The notes beneath the pieces are model-generated. The model was given only the letters and a program-made list of their open reading frames with translations. It was not told the origin of the DNA and did not search any database. A stretch of DNA of 35,934 nt from Apostichopus californicus. Its lineage: Eukaryota; Echinodermata; Holothuroidea; Aspidochirotida; Stichopodidae. Positions 1-12,500 of the stretch are shown one piece after another (within the stretch, counting starts at the first letter, position 1; each line of letters starts with the position of its first letter). The position numbers were made by a program, and so were the translations under genes. The DNA lies in contig JAIPMN010003114.1 of NCBI GenBank assembly GCA_020650975.1, positions 1 through 35,934 of the forward strand. Reading direction: 5' to 3'.

Positions 1-108
1 CATCTGAGGCCACCTGGAAATGCAAAAAAATTCCAAAAAAAGACCCCTCCCCCAGGCCGGCCATCAGTCTTCAGCCCCCCCACTCAAAAGTACTTTCCTA
101 CGCCACTG
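1..108 (-). mobile_element. Truncated hAT-type element terminus
   Basis: Read on the minus strand, the sequence starts CAGTGGCGTAGGAA at 108 and runs to the window edge. A CAGTGGCG start is typical of hAT-superfamily terminal inverted repeats, and the complete element at 7665-8062 has the same first eight bases. The other end lies outside the window, so neither the target-site duplication (candidate 109-116) nor the length can be confirmed. The inside is rich in G and T runs, as in the 7665 element. No coding sequence is visible. The family is inferred from the terminus alone. Confidence 0.55.
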
Positions 109-116
109 CATCATTC

Positions 117-2189
117 TGTCACACCTCATCGTCTGCAGTAAATAAATCTGGTACCCGCACGAGCGGTACCCTGTTTATTACCCTGAAATGATGTGAACTT
201 GAACTTCGTTGGTGATTGAGAAAAGAAGCCAAGAGTCAAATTTGCCGTCTCCTATTTCACGTTGCTACGGTAACGCAGGAAGCTGACGCTGTGATAAAGT
301 ACGGTTTACCATAGTTCAGTTTGTACAGTTTGAAACTCCATTGTACGAAACACCATTCTGTCCTTTAATGCATGGCTCGTGTTTCTGTTTCTCAGACTAA
401 CTGTTGGCCATTCAATTTGTTATAGGCTCTGATAAGTTGAAGTGTACACAAAGCGTTCTCTTCATAGAGTTAGCCTACACGCTCTGTTGACGAGCCATTG
501 TGTGGTGTCAAAGGGCATCAAAGAGAGAAAAGCCCTCCCTCGAGCGATCCTAGTCCGTTCATTTTGTGTGCATGCTCTTTATAACAACGTCACACAAACC
601 TGTTGAACTATGAACTCACATGATATCATTTTCCACGATTGGTTGAAAATTATTATTATTATTATTATTATTATAATACGATGAGTGGTTTTTAACAGCC
701 GTGGGACGAGTTTGCTTGTCGTTCTTTAGAGAGCAAATTTACCAAATTCATGGTGACGAAAGCTTCAAGGTATTTGCACTGCGTGTGTTGCACAGTAGGT
801 GTTGTGGTTTGCTGTCCCTCATCGGGCAAATAGGCAAATAACAAGGATTACACACACCTTTCTTGCACAATCTGCAGACCACTCGAGCGACAATTTTGTG
901 CCATGGAGTAATAGATGTCAATATCTATACCAGGATGAACTGAACTAACAGCCAATTTAATATACAATACTGTTCAATCTCGCGAACGAATTAACTGGAC
1001 TTTATCTGTTGTCATCAGGGAAAGTCGAAAAACAACAAGTTATCACAGTCTTTCAAGGCGACGAGGTAAACCAGGATTTATTATAATACAACCCTGGGAT
1101 AATCCGACAAAGGTGTACCGTGTCGGTTCAGGGAGTTACGTGGTCGGTTGGTTTAGGTTTGTGCACATTCTGTAGTGAAAAACAACGCTTTTGGGAAACG
1201 GATCCATACAAATTAACCTCAAGGTTACCGTAGCAACTATTGACGGAGTATCACCTATCTTGTTGAGGATGGATTAATATAAGTGTCAATATGTTTATCC
1301 AAGGAGAACGTTCAATCTATCATCTTTTCTTAACCGTAACCTGATTCTGCTATTCCAAGTCTTCAGTTATGAATTTGAGGAAATCTATAATCGTCTGTTG
1401 AAGTTCTTGTTAGTGTTTTGGTTGAATGCTGTTGATAAATAATACGTAACCTGTATTAGCACTCTAACGTTGGACAGAATCGTGCAGATTTTATTTTATT
1501 CTATTTCGCACAACTGCTTCTAACTGTTGAATAGATTGCGGTACACAAACTAAACACATTTGATTATATCAAGCTATCCCAAGTTACTGGTTTGAGACTT
1601 AAGATAATCTATACCCTTAAGATATTTTCATATGATTCGTCAGGAAGATCAACGATAACTGTATACTTCTGAAAGTCAGAAACCATGTTTGATTGAATCG
1701 ATGACGAGTTGTGGCTCTATAACAGTCTGGTTATCGTCCGAACATTCACCTGAACATGGCTTGTAGGCAGTAGGCCTACTTTTTCCGCCCAAATGGTCTG
1801 ACGTCTTAACTTCCGAACATAAAATCTCAAGTTCCAAGTTGAACGATAGTGACACTTCCATCAAAAACACATGTTAAGGTTATTTTTATGTTCAATACGA
1901 TATCGACTGGATCATTGGAAGATCTCCATTTAGTGAAATAATGTTAAAAAGCTTGGATTTACATCAAAATATTTTATAGTGTCGTTGTTTTTGAAGTTAG
2001 GTCACTTGAGAGTTGACACGTCTATAGCTGTTTATGTCTAATATATAAAGTTTTCGTTTCACATAGAGAACAACATTCTTCCAATTTTGTATAAATTTGT
2101 AGACTTTAACAAAATTCCACCGTAAACGTAAAAACAAACCGAGTGACATTTTATCAAGGAGCTGGAGCAAGCTATTATTGACGATCATC
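117..2189. other. Intergenic region upstream of the Ig receptor gene
   Basis: There is no supported gene here. An ATT trinucleotide run lies at about 648-676. Open frames on both strands are short and resemble no family I know. The last 150 bases are presumably the 5' untranslated leader and core promoter of the receptor gene. Confidence 0.5.
2042..2050 (+). promoter_or_regulatory. Candidate TATA box for the Ig receptor gene
   Basis: TATATAAAG lies 140 bases upstream of the start codon of the single-exon receptor gene. That spacing would allow a 5' leader of roughly 110 bases. The motif is a good TATA match, but such words are frequent in DNA this AT-rich and no transcript data are available, so confidence is low. 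Confidence 0.25.
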
Positions 2190-3602
2190 ATGGAAACTTT
2201 AAACTTTACATATTTACTGTTAATTGTGGGATCATTAATTTGTTCGTCATCGACGGAAACTACCGTAGCAGTTAAACTTAGTGACTCTGCCATCCAAGTT
2301 GGTATGGGTAAGTATGCCATACCAGTAGGGAAAACGGTGGAATTTTCTTGCAAGATGCGCCAATTTATCGGCGCGCAGTTATGGATTTTACGCAACGGGG
2401 ATATTATTTTAGAGCGTACTTTGGATTCAGTGGGCATAACGACGGTGAATATCGACATCGTCGGCGAGGAAAATACCTCAGGACTATATACGTGTCGTTT
2501 CTATCGAAAGTTGAAACGTAAGGATAGCCAAGCGATAACTTATACCGCTGAAAATACCGTCGATATAACGGTGTTAACGGCAGATCATCTACCGCTGTGT
2601 TCCTCTAGTCTAGGAAAAGCTGGACTCCCCGACGAAGAGATGACTGTGTTTTGTGGAACTTACTTCCCAAATCCTCCCATCGAAGATATTCTTTGGAGAG
2701 GTCTTGAAACCACGTCCGAAAATTACGGATCTTACAAATTTTATTTTGCTGATATTCAACTGAGCAATCAGCCTTCCGAAATATCTTGTGGTTACTTTGA
2801 GATAGTAGATGATCGAAGTGTATGGACATCTATTTGTTCCATACCACCTTTAACAGTCTCGCAACACACCAGGGTAACTATGGAACCTACTGAGTTTAAC
2901 GAAATCAATGCTACGCTTCGATTTACCTGTACTAGCGATCCGCCTGCGTCACTGATACGATGGAATATATTTGGACATAGTGATAATATCATTGATGATT
3001 ATTACACGACTAAACTAAAAGGAGAAACGATGGTCAATATAACTCAAGCATTTGGTATATCCACCTTAACTATGCCATCCAGCGCAATTAAACTCGATGG
3101 TGTACATATTGTGGCTTGTTCTACGAAAAGGGAAAATTTTCAAATGGCTGTTTCTGAGTATATGCCAGTGCCTACACCCGACAGGCAAACGACGCCATTA
3201 TTAAGTACGTTAAAACAGGGTCCTCCCGGGGTCACATTAACCCCACCCAGTACCCCATCTAGTCGTTTCAGTTCCCAAACGTCTGGTCGTAGTTCCGCTG
3301 GGTTTATCGTCGTGATCGTTCTCTTGGTAATAATCGTTTTGATTTTAGGAATTATTTCTTTGTGGTTGTACAAGAACCACAGAACTAACATGAAAAATAA
3401 CAACCGCCCTACAGCTCAGCTGAGTGCGGACGGATTATCGGTGGCTCAAAGGAACGCTACCTACCAGCCATTAAACGCCCAAATAATAGCGCCACCTGCT
3501 TATGCGGATCTCGATGTCGGTTACGCAACAATGTCACCGCCTCAACTTGACGACCAACATTATATGGAACCTTCCATTGCTATGAAGGGGGATCAAAGGT
3601 GA
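2190..3602 (+). CDS. Type I membrane protein with three Ig-like domains, single exon
   Basis: The 470-codon frame is uninterrupted. I start at the ATG at 2190 because it has A at -3 and G at +4 and is followed at once by a signal peptide (residues 1 to about 24, core YLLLIVGSLICSS). The same open frame extends 12 bases upstream, but only to a TTG. Three Ig-like domains follow: C54/C102 with W65 and an SGLYTC motif before the second cysteine; C155/C200 with an ILW motif; and C247/C310 with an IRW motif. A Ser/Thr/Pro-rich stalk covers about 325-369. One membrane helix lies at about 370-395 (AGFIVVIVLLVIIVLILGII), then a 75-residue tail. The tail has Y425 (ATYQPL), Y438 within PPAY (a PPxY WW-domain ligand that is also PAYADL), Y445 (GYATM, a YxxM motif) and Y458 (HYMEP). 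These suggest tyrosine phosphorylation and SH2 or WW-domain binding, but no exact ITIM is present. Role as surface receptor or adhesion molecule is inferred; I cannot name an ortholog. Confidence 0.85.
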   Translation: METLNFTYLLLIVGSLICSSSTETTVAVKLSDSAIQVGMGKYAIPVGKTVEFSCKMRQFIGAQLWILRNGDIILERTLDSVGITTVNIDIVGEENTSGLYTCRFYRKLKRKDSQAITYTAENTVDITVLTADHLPLCSSSLGKAGLPDEEMTVFCGTYFPNPPIEDILWRGLETTSENYGSYKFYFADIQLSNQPSEISCGYFEIVDDRSVWTSICSIPPLTVSQHTRVTMEPTEFNEINATLRFTCTSDPPASLIRWNIFGHSDNIIDDYYTTKLKGETMVNITQAFGISTLTMPSSAIKLDGVHIVACSTKRENFQMAVSEYMPVPTPDRQTTPLLSTLKQGPPGVTLTPPSTPSSRFSSQTSGRSSAGFIVVIVLLVIIVLILGIISLWLYKNHRTNMKNNNRPTAQLSADGLSVAQRNATYQPLNAQIIAPPAYADLDVGYATMSPPQLDDQHYMEPSIAMKGDQR

Positions 3603-4145
3603 TAACTGTGCACTATATGTACTCGCTGTGTAATAATAGTCGTAATGCAAGTAGTTCGTATATAAACATAAACCAAAATTTAAAAACAATTTTTTAATTC
3701 TACATAGGCCTACTAGTCCAATATGGATTCAATTTAAGTATCAAGTTTCATTTTTGGGAAATGACCGACAACTAGGGTTACTTTACATCGGAAGGTCATC
3801 AAGTACAGTAGCTATACCTGTAGAAGAACACCACCCATTGAGTCGACCCGACCAAAACACGAACTTCCGAAGGGGGAAAAAAATCAAAAAAATTGTAGTC
3901 TCAAGGAAAAAACATGTTTACAATGTGTATATTCTGTGTTTCACTTTTATTTATATGAAAGGGAATACTATATTATTATTATTATTGTTATTATTATATC
4001 GTTTATTGAATGGATAAAACAAGAGATCAGGTTATACCATTGAAGATAAGGAGCAGACTTGATATAAATTTGTGACAATTAAAGGAGCATTTCATATATT
4101 CAATGAACATAATCGCAAAAGAGAAAACCATGAAATTATACGAGA

Positions 4146-4151
4146 AATAAA
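4146..4151 (+). terminator. Candidate poly(A) signal, proximal
   Basis: AATAAA lies 544 bases after the receptor stop codon on the same strand. It is a perfect hexamer, but no clear GU-rich element follows within 40 bases, so the signal at 4415 may be preferred. Confidence 0.25.
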
Positions 4152-4414
4152 AGACCAATTTAATTATTTGAAATTCGAGGTATAAAAACAGTGCCGAGTT
4201 GTCTGATATTGTCAACAAAGTAATAATAATAATAATAATACTCAAATTGTTGTTAGTTGCTTACTTCTTGTCATAATATACTGAGTTGAAAAAACTCATA
4301 AAATGTGTTCATTTGGGGATTGACAAACAGTGAAAGTAATATGGGATCAATTGAGATCGTTAAAACCACGTAGTTCAGTTACAATGCTATTTTCCATGTA
4401 CATATATATAATGC

Positions 4415-4420
4415 AATAAA
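4415..4420 (+). terminator. Candidate poly(A) signal, distal
   Basis: AATAAA lies 813 bases after the receptor stop and is followed within 30 bases by T-rich and GTGGTGTG sequence, the expected downstream context for cleavage. This would give a 3' UTR of about 0.83 kb. No transcript evidence is available. Confidence 0.35.
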
Positions 4421-7400
4421 ATGTGATGCTTTATTATATTCTGTGGTGTGAATTCTTCTATGACATTTCCCGCTACCTTTGTCACCAAGTTGATAGATTC
4501 AAAAAATATTGACACCTTTCTTAAGACACATTGTCGATATTGAGAATTTTAAATCCACTTCTGAGTACAGCCTTATATACATGGATAAGGCGCACGATGG
4601 ACCATTAAAAACATGTGTTGAGTCAAACGGCGCTCCATAGAAAACACGAAATATTTCATCGATTGTAGTTTCGAATATCATGCGCCATACGTAAGAACAG
4701 CCTGGTAATATACAAAAACCTATTTCTATGATAAAAACAAAAGTAACATGTATGCAATCTGTAGGCCTCATTGCGCGAAAATTTATGAGGATATAAATAA
4801 CAATTACAGACAATCAACGTAAATGACCAGTCGTTCTGAACCTCAAGATCCCCCACCCCCTCCCCCACCTCTTCCCCAGAAGCCCCATCAGGATATGTAG
4901 TAGCCACTTGGACCAAATATAGCATGTGCCCTGCCCTCCCACCTCCCCCCTCCCCCCAAACACACACTAGAGAGTATACGATGGTACAAATCAAGTCCAC
5001 TGTTAGCATAAGAGCTTTGAAAATAGCATGAAACTATTGTAATACTAACATGAAACATTTTCAAAGAATGGAAGATGTTTTCTCACATATTTGGGTCCTA
5101 TACAAAATAGAATATGCAATAATTTTCAAATCTTGCAAAACTCTACCGAGGCTCATTGATTTCATATTTCTTCTATAATGCTAATATCATTTACAATATT
5201 TTACAACCAGCGTAGTATTTGTGATAAAAGAAGTATACTCTAGAAGCTTAACATACTTTAAAGATTAATATCATTGAAACTAATCTATAGACTATATAAC
5301 TATATAACTATAACTATAACCAAGGCGAGATTAGCAGTTTTGTATCGCGAATGTAAGATATTGTATTTGATATTTTGTAAATGCATCTGGCAACAGCAGA
5401 ATGGATGATTTTATCAGAGCAATTCAGTTGAAAGAGTCTTCGTTTTTCTTTATAATTTGTAAATCCTTTATCCACAGAGAAATTAGTTAATATTTCTACG
5501 AAATGGATCCATTTTGATAAAGTTCTAACTGCAGAGGTCGTTGACGGCTACAACATTCCATATTTATAATGTTTCAAGGATAAATCAACAAGAATATTAT
5601 AATAGCCTAAGTAAAGTTTTTCAAGAGCATTTGCCCAGATGACGTCACAGACCCTCTACTGTGATCCAACTTTCCTGGAGTAGTTGAAGTCTTAGCCAGT
5701 CAAAATAGGTTACATTCAATAAGCCATATCTTGAGTTAGGGGCAACATATGGATATGGAGTATCCAACTAGCAATGTGGAATATTTTGCTCTTCAATGTA
5801 AATTCTACGTTGTTTGTCACCAGAAAGGGAAAATCCTTTTAAATACGCCATTGTGGGTACGTCTCGGTAAAGCTAAACGGTAGGCTTCCGCAGTGCATGT
5901 GCAGGAAAGAACGTTCAGTCTGGGCAAGGGAGGGGTGGGTTGTGTGTGCAGGGATGGGGGGGGGGGGTAAACTACGATGGGCAGTGTGACATATGACCTG
6001 TACTTGTGGGGAAAACCGTTATCTGAAGTCACCTCAACATTTCCCCTGTTCCCAGTATATGTAGGATGTTGAACAAAACGGCAATTTTGTAAAACTGATA
6101 TAAATTTAAGACACTTTCTAAATTACAGCATGGAAGTGATTACATCTTTCTTAACTACTCCACAATAGAGCACACAAATGGAGAAAAAACGAAACGGGGG
6201 GGGGGTGGTTAGTTTTGGGAAAGTGTTCCTGGCTCCCCCTCCCGAACCCAGGTTCTGCCGTCCCCGATTTTCACACTATTTAAGTTTACAATGTAATTCT
6301 TATACACTAATGTTGCACTGTAGTAACCCGAAAGACCGGTGGGCTAATGAATTTTGTTTGCTATATGAATCAACGTATAGCATACTTAAGTTGTTTAGGT
6401 TCTACGGCGGAAAGGATTTTTTTTTTAAATCTTAATAATACATTATTAACTATTTACAATGAGGATTTTATTTCGTCAAACTCACGATCGAAGCTTAGAT
6501 GAATATTTATTAGGATTTGGTTTTATAAAATTTTTAAATTTGATGAAAAGAAAGTAAGATCATGAAATGAGAATATTGGATTGATAAAGAAAAAACCCCA
6601 ACGTGTATTGTTCAATCGAGTCTGCATCAATTTGGAATGAACCGAGGGCGCTATAATGAGACACGCGTACGTATTGCATGCATGGTCCTTTACATTATAT
6701 AGGTCAAACTTTTGAATAATGTATGTATATGTATTTTAGATCCTCGTGCAAGCAGGAACTCGCGAAGAAGCCTCATTGGCAGTCTCTTAGGTAATCAACA
6801 TATTGTGAGCAGAGATTCTGACCAGAGAGATGTTACGGAATAACAACTCCCTGATCTGACAACTCCCTGATCTGACCCGGGTTGTGGTGTGTGGTGTTGG
6901 GGAGGGGGTCTGTTGGGTTGCGGTTCAAATTATTGACGAGCCATTTATTGGTTAATGAAAAGTACTGTTTTTTTCTTTTCGTACGTAAACGTGCCCTTTT
7001 GTAGAGAAAGTTTAAAAAACAATTAATGAATAATGAAAAGTACCGTTTTGTGGACAAACATATACTCCTAATTTACAGCACAGAGGATCGATATTGTCGA
7101 AAAAAAAGTTTTGAGTTTAGTTTTCCGTTCTCAAATATAGCTACTGAACGAAGCTGCTTTTTCTTCAGAGCCTCTAACTTCAACCGATTGGTTTAGGTAA
7201 TAGCTGGGGCATGAATTAACCGGTCAATTCGCGTAAAAAGCTTCTTACGTAACAACGATAATCGATATTATACCATAAATGGTGAACTTTCGGCTTACCA
7301 TGTGTACAGGAGTTCAAGCGAAATCGTAAACCAAAGAAAGACAATGATTTTGACGAACAATTCATTTTAACGATTCAGGACAAGTTATTTTCACCGCCAG

Positions 7401-7664
7401 TTTCTGAAAAAAAAAATCTTCAACGACTGGGTGTGAAGACTTAAAATCCCCAGCGAAATGTATTACCAACAACTGCCCACTCCCATCCCCCGCCACACAT
7501 TCCACTTGTGTACTTGCTGTGAATAGGAACATTTGTATATTTCAGGTATCTCCGAGTTTTTATTATTGCATAGATGCAAAGACACATTCGGGCAAGTATT
7601 GGAAGATGCATCGAAGAGCACGATCAAGGGACGTTTATTATTGAAGAGATATGTACGTTCTGTG

Positions 7665-8062
7665 CAGTGGCGGGGCTAGGGGTATTGGTCAGAGGGGGCG
7701 ACAAAGGTCTGTAGGGGCGCTTTCGACACTATCTAAGCGGAGCGCCACCACAGGTTGGTGCGGAGCGAACAGAATTTTTTTGAGTAAAGATACTCCCTAG
7801 ATCGCAAGAAATGACCCTTTCCGGGCCTTGCTAAATTGCAGATAAACGAAGAATAAATAGGTGTCATCGTGATTTTGTCAGAAAATTACACCAACAAAAT
7901 GTGACAAATGTCAATAGGTATTTGAGAGCTCAAAAAAAAAGTCAATAATCGCGAATAAGTAAAAAGGGGTAAAAAGCTGAAAAGGGCGCCAGCAGTCCAT
8001 TTGAGTCCGTCAGGGGGGGGGGGGGCATTCGCCCCTCTGACTGTATGGACGCCCCGCCACTG
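7665..8062. mobile_element. Complete non-autonomous hAT-type MITE with 8-bp TSD
   Basis: The 398-bp element begins CAGTGGCGGGGC and ends GCCCCGCCACTG, a 12-bp perfect terminal inverted repeat. The similarity continues imperfectly inward (GGTCAGAGGGGGCGA on the left against a similar block near the right end). It is flanked by the identical 8-bp direct repeat GTTCTGTG at 7657-7664 and 8063-8070. An 8-bp duplication with CAG..CTG termini is the hAT hallmark. No transposase frame is present, so it must have been mobilised in trans. The intact duplication points to a fairly recent insertion. Confidence 0.88.
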
Positions 8063-8070
8063 GTTCTGTG

Positions 8071-9220
8071 ATGTTTATTGACAATCTTTCGGCTCTGCAA
8101 ACTTTACAAGGTTGGCGCCATCTTTATCAAAAAATTTACATAATTACGCAAGCGCATTATGACCAAAACAAATTTTGCAACATATCGGTGCTTACCGTGC
8201 TGGCCTAACTACGCCAAGGATAAACTGTCCTCACAATTTTTAATCCACGCTGATGTATTCTTGTGTGGTAATATAACAAACAAAGTAAATTATTCAACTA
8301 TTATTTTCTTTCGTTTAAGTCCAGGGACATGAAACCTACCTGTGATTGTGTAAAGTTTATTCCCACCAGTTAGTGTGCTATAGTGTTACTATTATTAGTG
8401 TTAGTACAAGAGTGTTTCGTAGTAACTAGTATGCGTAGAGCAGCCTAGGCCTACGCGAACCAACAAGACTAGACTTTGTGACTTACTTAGGCCCATATAG
8501 TTTACCACAGTATTTCTACGTGCTTACTGTGATTAGGCTAGGATACTGCAACACTACTGTTCCATTTATACAAAAATACGAGCAGTAACAGTATATCGTG
8601 TGTGTCTGTTGCATTAGGAAATGTTATGGAAAGCACTTGCCAACGTATGAGTAGGCATTGCAACAGCCAAAAATGTATAATCTTATGGTAAATTCGCGAT
8701 TGTTTGGACAGTAATGATCTTTTTGGTGTCCCAAAAGAGAAAAGTATGGAGTCATTCTTACCTTCCTTGCCAAATTGTGCGAGGGACCGTGGATTGCAAA
8801 GTCGTCAATGACTATAAGTATAACGTTGATCGCAAAGTCGGTATTACTATTACGATTAGTTTCATCCAACTCGGCAACATACAAAAACACTACTCAAAGC
8901 TCAAGACTTTAAAGTACAAACCCTTTGGCCAACAACGGCAATCATTTCTCCATAACGTTGCAAAATTGTAGGGTCAGCTCTGTCAATTTAAGAAAAAGCA
9001 GGTGGAATAAATTAAACATTAAAGTTGCTCTTTGTACTATTAAATTAGTAAATGATGATAATATTATGTAGTTAGCATGCCCTTAAATGTTAAAATAGTT
9101 TGTTTTTGAAATTAGTAACCCCCTATACATTAGTCAATGTACTCCGATACAATAGTCCATGTACTTGAACTTGAAGCATTGTTTAGTATCTTTATGTTGA
9201 TAGGATAACGTAAGTTTTCT
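8071..9220. other. Intergenic DNA without a recognisable gene
   Basis: The sequence is AT-rich with no repeat structure or coding signal I can support. Two overlapping frames of 85-88 codons on opposite strands (8624-8971) are mutual shadows and look random. Confidence 0.4.
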
Positions 9221-9224
9221 TTAA

Positions 9225-9591
9225 AGGCATTGAAGACTGGCCCCAAACTGCGTGCCGCGCTCTGAAAAAGTTAACTTTCCGTTGCTTGCAGTGAAGTTTT
9301 CTTCTTGTCGCTACAAAATGCAGACAGTAATGAAACATGATACCTTGTTATCTTTTATCTAGACTTGAGATATCCATCGCTGCTACCATGCTGCTATGTA
9401 CACTGTGCTGTGGGTATTGACTGTAGCTGTATGTATTGACTGTACACTAGTGTCTAATTACCGACGGTAGCAAGCTGTGTGTGTATTTTCTGGGAACGAT
9501 GGTGGTATCTAACACTTCTGGTACACCTCATTCGAAACTAGGTCAGATTACCGGCATGAGACGTTTCTTTGTGCGCGAGTCTTCACACCCT
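9225..9591. mobile_element. TTAA-flanked MITE with terminal inverted repeats
   Basis: The 367-bp element starts AGGCATTGAAGACT and ends AGTCTTCACACCCT. These are inverted repeats with three mismatches over 14 bases. Both sides carry TTAA (9221-9224 and 9592-9595), which is the target of piggyBac and Kolobok transposases. No coding capacity is present. The right-hand 70 bases recur in inverted orientation at 13155-13227, which supports a dispersed family. Assignment to a TTAA-specific superfamily is inferred from the flanks. Confidence 0.65.
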
Positions 9592-9595
9592 TTAA

Positions 9596-12500
9596 ATAAA
9601 AACAAAAGTGGAAATATATTTATAAAGAAAATAACTGCTTGCACAGCAGAAGATGTATAAGAATGAATATTTTTTATGTATTCTGAAATGAAGTTCTCAT
9701 TTGACTACTAAAAAACTGTACATTACATGCCAACCTTACACATTACCAGTAGAACCCCAGTGACAAATCTTATGCGGTACAGGTAGGACCCTTGCAATGT
9801 CATCTGTGAATTAATCAGGTCAGACATCCCGAGTGTATGCTGCACTAAGTGCTACACTAAGTGCTCTTAATTTCCTTTAGGGAAAGTCATACTGTAGGTT
9901 TGACTTAAGAATAGCGAGGATGATGATGATGATGTAGCTGATTTTGCTCTATCCTTCAAGTTCAGAGCTATGTGATTTCATTGATGGTTTCACCAGATTC
10001 CGCCAGAAATAGAAAGAATGACTGTATACTTGTAAAGGTCGGTAGTCAATCTGATCGAAGGAGGGAAAAAGTTCCCTTACTTCGCGGATGCATTGAATTG
10101 ACCAGTATCATTATGCTAAATGGGTGGAGTAATCCACCAGTGTCTCAAAATTTTGAAATTGATGTTTCCTTGTATCACTGTGGCAATTTTGGCTGTTTTC
10201 GTTGGGGTCTTGTCAGTTAATATTGCAAGTGAAATAGCGGTTACAATACGACTGACAAACATAGGAACTACATTGTCTATTTGTGCATCTAAATACTGTA
10301 TGTATAATACAGTAAGCCAAATTGGGACACGCAAAGTTATGGTTCACCACCATATTAGGCTTGCCTACTTATATTACTAGCCTAAGCTTTATGATAGGCT
10401 CATAGTCAGGCCTTGTAAAAGCTAAACATTTAAACTAAACTTAAACTGCTTGGATCAAGTCTCCTTTTTAGCCAGTTTCCATCACAGGTGCTGCCAATGT
10501 AATCCACACAGTATTTATAAATATCGTATATATATATAGTAAATGCATAATCTACTGTGAGAGCTAGAATCCGTCTGCAATGTTCACATTTGGCAAAGTG
10601 TTGTAGGCAAAGTATAAGCTTGTTTTGCAGTTACTGCTATGTAAAATCTGGTCTTGAACGAACATTGATTGTTGATGAAATAGTAAATAACCAAAAATGC
10701 TGGTAGGACTACACCATGTTTGAACGATTGGTAAGAAAACGAACTACTGCTTTAAACAGGTCTCTCATTGCCAAGACACATCTGTGATAATCCTTATGCA
10801 CTGCAATGCTCACAATGTGGCATTTCTGATGTTTGAATTTATTTACGCCGAAAATTCCTGCTCTAAATTTTTTCCATGCAAGGGTGAGCACAAGTTCTTG
10901 CCTTTTCATTCCATATATGAATACTGTGTGGGAGCGTATGTTTGAAGCGTCTGTGGTTGGCAGGTGTTGCATTAGTAACGTGCATGTATTTCAGCATTTG
11001 GACTGCGTACGGTAGGTATCTAAAAGACGTGGTCATTTATTCTCAGGCACAACATAAACAATGACATAAAACTGGAGAATTTATGTTTGTAAATATTGCT
11101 TACTACAAGTATAACTGAAAGTAATACATCTCTCTGCTCCACTTAAGCCATACTGTATACTGCCAAATTGTTTAATCAGTTTGATAAGAATCGAAATTGG
11201 AGAAATGTATATAAATATAAATATCTATAAGCAAAATGAAAACAAAAGAGGAAACGTTAGGTCTGTTGTATTCATTCATTGAGAACAATTGACTTCTATA
11301 AGTGGCTGCAAGTTGAAGTTTTTGAAAGGATACCTTCAGTTATTACCACCGTCTTTTTCTCACAGGGATCTCGATGGGGAAATACAATATTTGCATGTAG
11401 GTCTGCCTCCTCATTGTTGTAAATTTTTGGCTCTTTAACTATCATAAAAAGTGCAGGCTCATTAAATTGTGTAATTAATACGGTTTGAATAATGTTGCCA
11501 TAAGTGAAGTTATCACTTTGAAGTGCCATTAGTGAAATACTTGAAAACCAAAATGTAAAATAAAACAAGACTGGGTTGTGATTTGGGACACAGGTAAATA
11601 AACCCTGAGTTTCATTGTTCATACCAAACACTTTTTATGATGCAATTATACCGTTGTTGGGGTGCGAGACAAACCTAAGCCCGATTATTGTAACTCATAT
11701 GCTTCTTGATTGAAAACGTTCGACCAAAAGTGCCAAATAATTGTGAAGGGAGGATTTGATTCTAATCATATTAGCTTGCGCCACTAAATCAGGGCTATTT
11801 TAGTGACCTAAGCGTGGAATATTCTGTTTCCGACTTGTTAAAACATGTGAAATTGTCTGCAGGTACAATAGGGCATTTCAGCAAGTTCATATTGAGCAGC
11901 CTTATTCATGTGCCACCTGGTGACAAGATTTTTGTACCCACGCTGGCTTTTGAGGATCTGTATGTGTATTGTTTTGTTAAACATACACATGACTATTACA
12001 GTATATATATATAGTCATTCATAAACAACAAGGAAACATCAGTTAGTTTGCCTTAAGGTGAGTAATTTGTGTATGGTATTGCAAAAGATTGTCAGTTCTA
12101 TACTTTAGTGTGGAAAGCAAACAATGAATTTTTATTATACTTGAGTTTGCAAGTAACAGGAAGGTTCAGAAATACTGTAGTTACAGAAGTGAAAAAAAAA
12201 CAAAACAATTCCTTTTATCATGTGACAGTCTTGTGGTCTTCTTCATTGTGAAAAATTTGTTTAAAGGCTGGGTTACAGTTGAATACATTTTACTGCAGAG
12301 ATTAAGAAGAAGGCCTGTGCAAATGCATCAAAACACAACTTTAACCTACAGGTAGTTTCTTCATTATCTGATCATTTTTCTTGAAGAATTTAAAACAAGG
12401 AAATTCAGAATGATTTTGAAATGATTGAATATTACAACTGGACATTACCTTCAAAGGTTAGTCAAAATTTTTCCATAGCTTTCATTTTCGACTGGTTTCC

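Larger units (their letters stand above)
3603..7656. other. 3' UTR of the receptor gene, then gene-poor DNA
   Basis: The first 0.5-0.8 kb is probably the receptor 3' UTR. Beyond that I see only AT-rich sequence, ATT/AAT microsatellites (about 3968-3995 and 4217-4240), C-rich tracts at 4848-4876 and 4930-4960, a TATAACTA-like run near 5285-5325, and a G12 run at about 5956-5967. The open frames here are short, low in complexity or antisense to one another, and resemble no protein family. Confidence 0.5.

Noticed and set aside
2178..2189. N-terminal extension of the Ig receptor to 2178
   Set aside because: The codon at 2178 is TTG. The first ATG, at 2190, has an ideal context and leads straight into the signal peptide.
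10116..10380. Overlapping plus- and minus-strand frames of 72-86 codons with a hydrophobic stretch
   Set aside because: They are shadows of each other in AT-rich DNA, with no start context or homology I can recognise.
11296..11631. 111-codon minus-strand frame
   Set aside because: No domain, signal sequence or neighbour supports it. A length near 110 codons is reached by chance several times in this window.
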